From NCBI GenBank assembly GCA_026225435.1, contig JAMFST010000402.1:1-9344 (forward strand): 9,344 nt of DNA. The letters run 5' to 3'. The notes below the pieces were generated by a model. That model saw only the letters and a program-made list of their open reading frames with translations, was not told the origin of the DNA and made no database searches. The translations under genes were made by a program, and so were the position numbers. Below, one piece after another: positions 6,146 through 9,344 of the stretch. How positions within the stretch are numbered: the first letter of the stretch is position 1; every line of letters begins with the position of its first letter. This DNA comes from Labilithrix luteola (GTDB lineage Bacteria; Myxococcota_A; Polyangia; Polyangiales; Polyangiaceae).

Positions 6146-9100
6146 GTGAGGCCCGACGCAGAACCGGCCTGCCTCGCGCCTGAAGTGCTGTCGGCGTACG
6201 CGGCGGGGCGACTGAGCGAAGAAGAGCTCGCCGTCGTCAGCGATCACATTCACGAGTGCGTGGCGTGCCGGCGCCTCGCCTCGCAGGCCGCCGAGCTGGC
6301 GCTCTCGGGGGTGTCGCCTCGCGTCGACGAGAGCGGGACGGAGAGCGACCGGGCGCCGGCGGCGGGCAGCGAGCGAGGCGTGCCCCGGGTGCTCGCGCCC
6401 GGCACGCGGATCAGTCGTTACGTGGTCGAGCGATGGCTGGGCGCGGGCGGAATGGGCGTCGTGTACCTGGCGACGGATCCTGCGCTCAAGCGCAGCGTCG
6501 CGCTCAAGGTGCTGCACGACCAGCTCGTGACCACGGACCTGGACGCGGCCGATCTCGTCCGCCGTGAAGCGATGGCGATGGCCCGGGTCGCTCACCCGAA
6601 CGTGGTCGGGATCTACGACCTGTTCCGCGAGGACGACGCGCTGTACATCGTGATGGAGCTGATCCAGGGCGCGACGTTGACGCGCTGGCTGGCCGAGGCG
6701 GACCGCTCCTGGGAGGAGATCGTCGCGGCGTCGCGATCCGCCGGGGCGGGGCTGGCGGCGGCGCACGCCGAGGGGATCGTCCACCGCGACTTCAAGCCGG
6801 ACAACGTGCTCGTCTCGTCCTCCGGGCGCGTCTGCGTCTCCGACTTCGGCCTGTCGCGCGTGCGGTCGACCGCGGACGAGGATGCGCCGGTCGAGACGGG
6901 CGCCATCGAAGGCACGCACACGCTGCCGCGCGCGGGAACGCCTCGGTACATGTCCCCCGAGCAGCGCAAGGGGGAGACCGCCACGGCGAAGAGTGACCAG
7001 TACAGCTTCTCGGTGACGCTCTACGAGGCGCTGTACAAGGAGCATCCCTTTCTCACCGACGCGCGCCGACCGCCGCCGCAGCCGCCGCGCGTGCCGCGCT
7101 GGGTGCGAAAGGTCGTCCTTCGCGGGCTGGAGACGAACCCCGACGCGCGCTACCCGACGATGGGTGAGCTGCTGCGGGCGCTCGACTACCGTCCGCGGCA
7201 AACGGCTCGCCGGGTGCTCGGCGTCGCGGTGACGCTGCTGGTGCTCGCGGCCGTCGCCGTCCCTCTGGCCCTTCGTTCGCGCGTCGCGCACACGCCCTCG
7301 TGCCTGGACGTCGAGCGCTCGTGGGCCGGCATCTGGGACGATTCGCGCAAGGACGAGGTGCACCGCGCGTTCGCCGCGACCGGGACCCCCTTCGCCGAAG
7401 CGGGATGGCGCACCGTCGACACGGCGCTCGATCGGTACGTGAGCTCCTGGGTGGCGATGCGCGTCGACGTCTGCGAAGCGACGCGCGTGCGAGGTACCCA
7501 GTCGAGCGAGCTGTCCGACCTGCGCATGGAGTGCCTCGATCGTCGCCGGCGCGAGGTGGGCGCACTGACCTCCGCACTGGCACGCGCCGACGCGGAGATG
7601 GCCCGCAAGGCTCCACAGAATCTCGCCGGGTTCGCGCCGCTGGACGGCTGCGCGGACGGCGCGGCTCTGCGAGCGGTCGCACCGCCGCCGCCGGATGCGG
7701 CCTTGCGCAGCCGCGTCGATGACGTGCGGGCGAAGGTCGACGAGAGCGCCGGCTTGCGGATCGCCGGCAAGTTCGTGGAGAGCTACGAGAAGGCGCTGGA
7801 GGCGACGACCGCGGCGCAGACCATCGGCTACCGTCCGGCGCTCGCCGAGGCGCTCAACTCCCGCGGCCACGCGCAGTACCTGCGCGGCAAGTACGAAGAG
7901 GCCCTGCAGGACTCGTATGCGACGGTCGCCATGGCCGACGAGACCCGGCAAGACGCGATCGCGGCGAACGCCTGGACGCGCATCATGGAGACCCTCGGTG
8001 CCCGCATCGGACGCGTCGAGCAGTCCTTCTCCCTCATGCCGGTCGCGGAGGCGGCCGTTGTCCGGGCCGGAGACCCGGATCTTCTTCGCGTCCAGTTTCT
8101 CCGTTCGCGGGCGAACGTCGAGCTGAACGCCGGCAAGGCAAAGCTGGCGCACGACGACTTCGAGGCGGCGCTCGCGCGGGCGCCCGGCGCCTTCGGAGAC
8201 AGCCCCATCATCGGAAAGATCGAGAGCGCTCTCGGGCTCTCGCTGGTGAGGCTCGGCAAGTACGAGGAGGCGCGCTCGACGTACACGTCGGCACTGACGG
8301 TCATGCGAGCGGGATGGGGCGAGGAGCATCCCGACGTGGCGAAGGTCCTGGTGTACCTCGCGGAGGCCACCTCGATCATGGGCAGGTACGACGAGGCCCG
8401 TGAGCTCGCTGCTCGCTCCCTCGCTACCGACGAGCGAGAGCTGTCGCCCGATCATCCGCAAACGTTGGAGGCGGAGACCACGCTCGCCGCGGTGCTCCTC
8501 GAGCAGCACGACTACGCGGCGGCGCTCCCCGTTCAGCAGCGGGTGCTCGAGGCGGCGACCCGGACGAACAGCCCCGACATGAGCCAGCTCGAGCTGACGC
8601 TGGCCGAGATCCTCCTCCGGCTCGGGAGACTCAAGGAGGCGGCCGCGATGCTTCATGACGCGCTGGCCGAGGTCGACGCGGCGGACACGACGAGCTTCGC
8701 TCGTATCGCGACGTGTTCCGTGGCCGGCCGACTGCTCGACGCCGAGTCGATCGGACCTGCCGGGCTCGGCTACGCGGAGCGAGGTCTGAAGCTCGCTGAC
8801 GCGCCCGACCTCGAGGAAGTGGGGCAGAAGATAGCCGCGGTGCGCGAGTACGGGGAGGCGCTCGCACGACGACGACGTTACCCCGAGGCGATGGTGCCTC
8901 TCGAGCGCGCCGCGCGTGAAGCCGAGGCCTCGCTCGGCCCGCGGCATCCCTCCGTCGGTATCGCGCTGGTCGATCTCGGCATGGCGCGCATCCTGGCCGG
9001 AGACCGCACGCAGGGGCCCGCCGACCTCGCGCGCGCCCTCGACATCCTGAAGTCGTCGCAGCTTCGCGATCCTCGCCTCGTCGCGTCGGTGGAGAGCGCG

Positions 9101-9199
9101 CTCGCCCTCGCCGGCGCGCCGGCCACGGCGAACACTACCCGCCAGCTCACGAGCCTCGCTCACGACCTGTTCAGAACCGCTCCGAGCTCGCTGAACTGA
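6146..9199 (+). CDS. membrane Ser/Thr protein kinase with N-terminal anti-sigma-type zinc finger and C-terminal TPR repeats
   Basis: This 1017-aa protein has four parts. Residues about 9-45 form a putative zinc finger of the zf-HC2/ZAS anti-sigma type: C9, then [10 protein letters not shown] with H34-x3-C38-x2-C41. Residues about 90-345 are a Hanks-type kinase: glycine loop GAGGMG (99-104), VALK lysine K121, alpha-C glutamate probably E141, catalytic loop HRDFKPDN (213-220; D215, N220), DFG (233-235) and [10 protein letters not shown] (264-273). All catalytic residues are present, so it should be active. A membrane helix (about 358-376) follows, predicting a cytoplasmic kinase and a periplasmic C-terminal half. 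Residues 386-502 hold four cysteines (C386, C443, C463, C502) in a layout I recognise from myxobacterial kinases (CLDVERSW..., then [16 protein letters not shown]). Residues about 535-930 are TPR-like helices of the kinesin-light-chain type, with [22 protein letters not shown] and [11 protein letters not shown]. The GTG start is the first in-frame start, sits just before the zinc finger and lacks a Shine-Dalgarno. The 3' end overlaps a convergent sigma-factor gene by 40 bp, suggesting that factor as a partner. The signal sensed is unknown. Confidence 0.93.
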   Translation: MRPDAEPACLAPEVLSAYAAGRLSEEELAVVSDHIHECVACRRLASQAAELALSGVSPRVDESGTESDRAPAAGSERGVPRVLAPGTRISRYVVERWLGAGGMGVVYLATDPALKRSVALKVLHDQLVTTDLDAADLVRREAMAMARVAHPNVVGIYDLFREDDALYIVMELIQGATLTRWLAEADRSWEEIVAASRSAGAGLAAAHAEGIVHRDFKPDNVLVSSSGRVCVSDFGLSRVRSTADEDAPVETGAIEGTHTLPRAGTPRYMSPEQRKGETATAKSDQYSFSVTLYEALYKEHPFLTDARRPPPQPPRVPRWVRKVVLRGLETNPDARYPTMGELLRALDYRPRQTARRVLGVAVTLLVLAAVAVPLALRSRVAHTPSCLDVERSWAGIWDDSRKDEVHRAFAATGTPFAEAGWRTVDTALDRYVSSWVAMRVDVCEATRVRGTQSSELSDLRMECLDRRRREVGALTSALARADAEMARKAPQNLAGFAPLDGCADGAALRAVAPPPPDAALRSRVDDVRAKVDESAGLRIAGKFVESYEKALEATTAAQTIGYRPALAEALNSRGHAQYLRGKYEEALQDSYATVAMADETRQDAIAANAWTRIMETLGARIGRVEQSFSLMPVAEAAVVRAGDPDLLRVQFLRSRANVELNAGKAKLAHDDFEAALARAPGAFGDSPIIGKIESALGLSLVRLGKYEEARSTYTSALTVMRAGWGEEHPDVAKVLVYLAEATSIMGRYDEARELAARSLATDERELSPDHPQTLEAETTLAAVLLEQHDYAAALPVQQRVLEAATRTNSPDMSQLELTLAEILLRLGRLKEAAAMLHDALAEVDAADTTSFARIATCSVAGRLLDAESIGPAGLGYAERGLKLADAPDLEEVGQKIAAVREYGEALARRRRYPEAMVPLERAAREAEASLGPRHPSVGIALVDLGMARILAGDRTQGPADLARALDILKSSQLRDPRLVASVESALALAGAPATANTTRQLTSLAHDLFRTAPSSLN

Positions 9200-9344
9200 T
9201 CGCCGAACGAGCTCTGACGCTGCACGAACGACAGGATGCTGTCGGCTTCGGACGGGTGGAGCCCGAGCGATTCGCGCAGCTCCTCCTTCGTCCGCTCGAG
9301 GACCCGCGCGCGCGCCTCGGAGAGCCAGCGCGCGGCCGTCGCGC
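9160..9344 (-). CDS. C-terminal 60 residues of a sigma-70-family factor, probably myxobacterial gmx1 type (5' part outside window)
   Basis: On the minus strand the frame is open from the right edge to TGA at 9162-9160, giving 60 residues: an initial ATAARWLSEARARVLERTKE, then ELRESLGLHPSEADSILSFV, ending in a tail [17 protein letters not shown]. The segment TAARWLSEARARVLE followed by a helix with LGL-x-PSEADSILSFVQ is how I remember the end of sigma region 4 and the C-terminal tail of the myxobacterial Sig-70_gmx1 family, where it typically reads (T/V)xRWLAxARxxLL...LxLSxxExxSLLxLVxSxLDxSL. The promoter-binding domain proper lies outside the window. The tail after FVQRQ departs from the usual ending. 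The fragment is short, so the family call is from pattern memory. It overlaps the last 40 bp of the kinase gene tail to tail. Confidence 0.7.
   Translation of the reverse strand, partial: ATAARWLSEARARVLERTKEELRESLGLHPSEADSILSFVQRQSSFGDQFSELGAVLNRS

Noticed and set aside
6135..6149. A four-codon mini-ORF (MLLA) whose stop overlaps the kinase GTG, as a possible leader peptide.
   Set aside because: No ribosome-binding site precedes it, it is too short to carry a signal, and it can arise by chance from the CATGCT element.
6056..9163. A 1035-residue open frame on the minus strand, antisense to most of the kinase gene.
   Set aside because: Its translation is Arg/Gly/His-rich with no recognisable domain, and it lies antisense to a kinase with intact motifs over its whole length. 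Long antisense frames are expected from codon bias in GC-rich genes.

Overview
The window looks like chromosomal DNA of a GC-rich Myxococcota (delta-proteobacterial) organism. GC content is high by eye, although I did not compute it. Two genes at the right end are characteristic of myxobacteria: a membrane Ser/Thr kinase carrying TPR repeats, and the C-terminus of a sigma factor of the type I recognise as the myxobacterial gmx1 family. The order or genus cannot be fixed from this window.

Layout. Positions 2-2828 (+) hold a two-gene drug-efflux operon: an EmrA/HlyD membrane fusion protein, open at the left edge, and a DHA2-family MFS pump starting 4 bp after its stop. An outer-membrane TolC partner is not present and may lie to the left. 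Positions 2851-4467 (-) hold a 538-aa exported protein of unknown function that converges on the pump gene. It diverges from 4511-5353 (+), a predicted outer-membrane beta-barrel protein. The two share an upstream region of only 43 bp. Positions 5452-6093 (+) encode peptide-methionine (S)-S-oxide reductase MsrA. Positions 6146-9199 (+) encode a 1017-aa multidomain protein: zinc-finger anti-sigma-like N-terminus, Ser/Thr kinase, transmembrane helix, cysteine-containing linker, then TPR repeats. Its last 40 bp overlap the 3' end of a minus-strand sigma-factor gene that runs off the right edge (9160-9344).

How they fit. The EmrAB pair would export toxic compounds across the inner membrane. The divergent pair may be an envelope module, but this rests on position and export signals only. 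MsrA repairs oxidised methionine. The most interesting part is the right end, where a kinase with an anti-sigma-type zinc finger lies tail to tail with a sigma factor. This suggests a signalling pair in which the kinase senses an envelope signal and controls the sigma factor by binding or phosphorylation. Adjacency of sigma factors and Ser/Thr kinases is known in bacteria, so this is a candidate circuit and not clearly a new class of system. I found no RNA genes, CRISPR arrays, insertion sequences or phage features.
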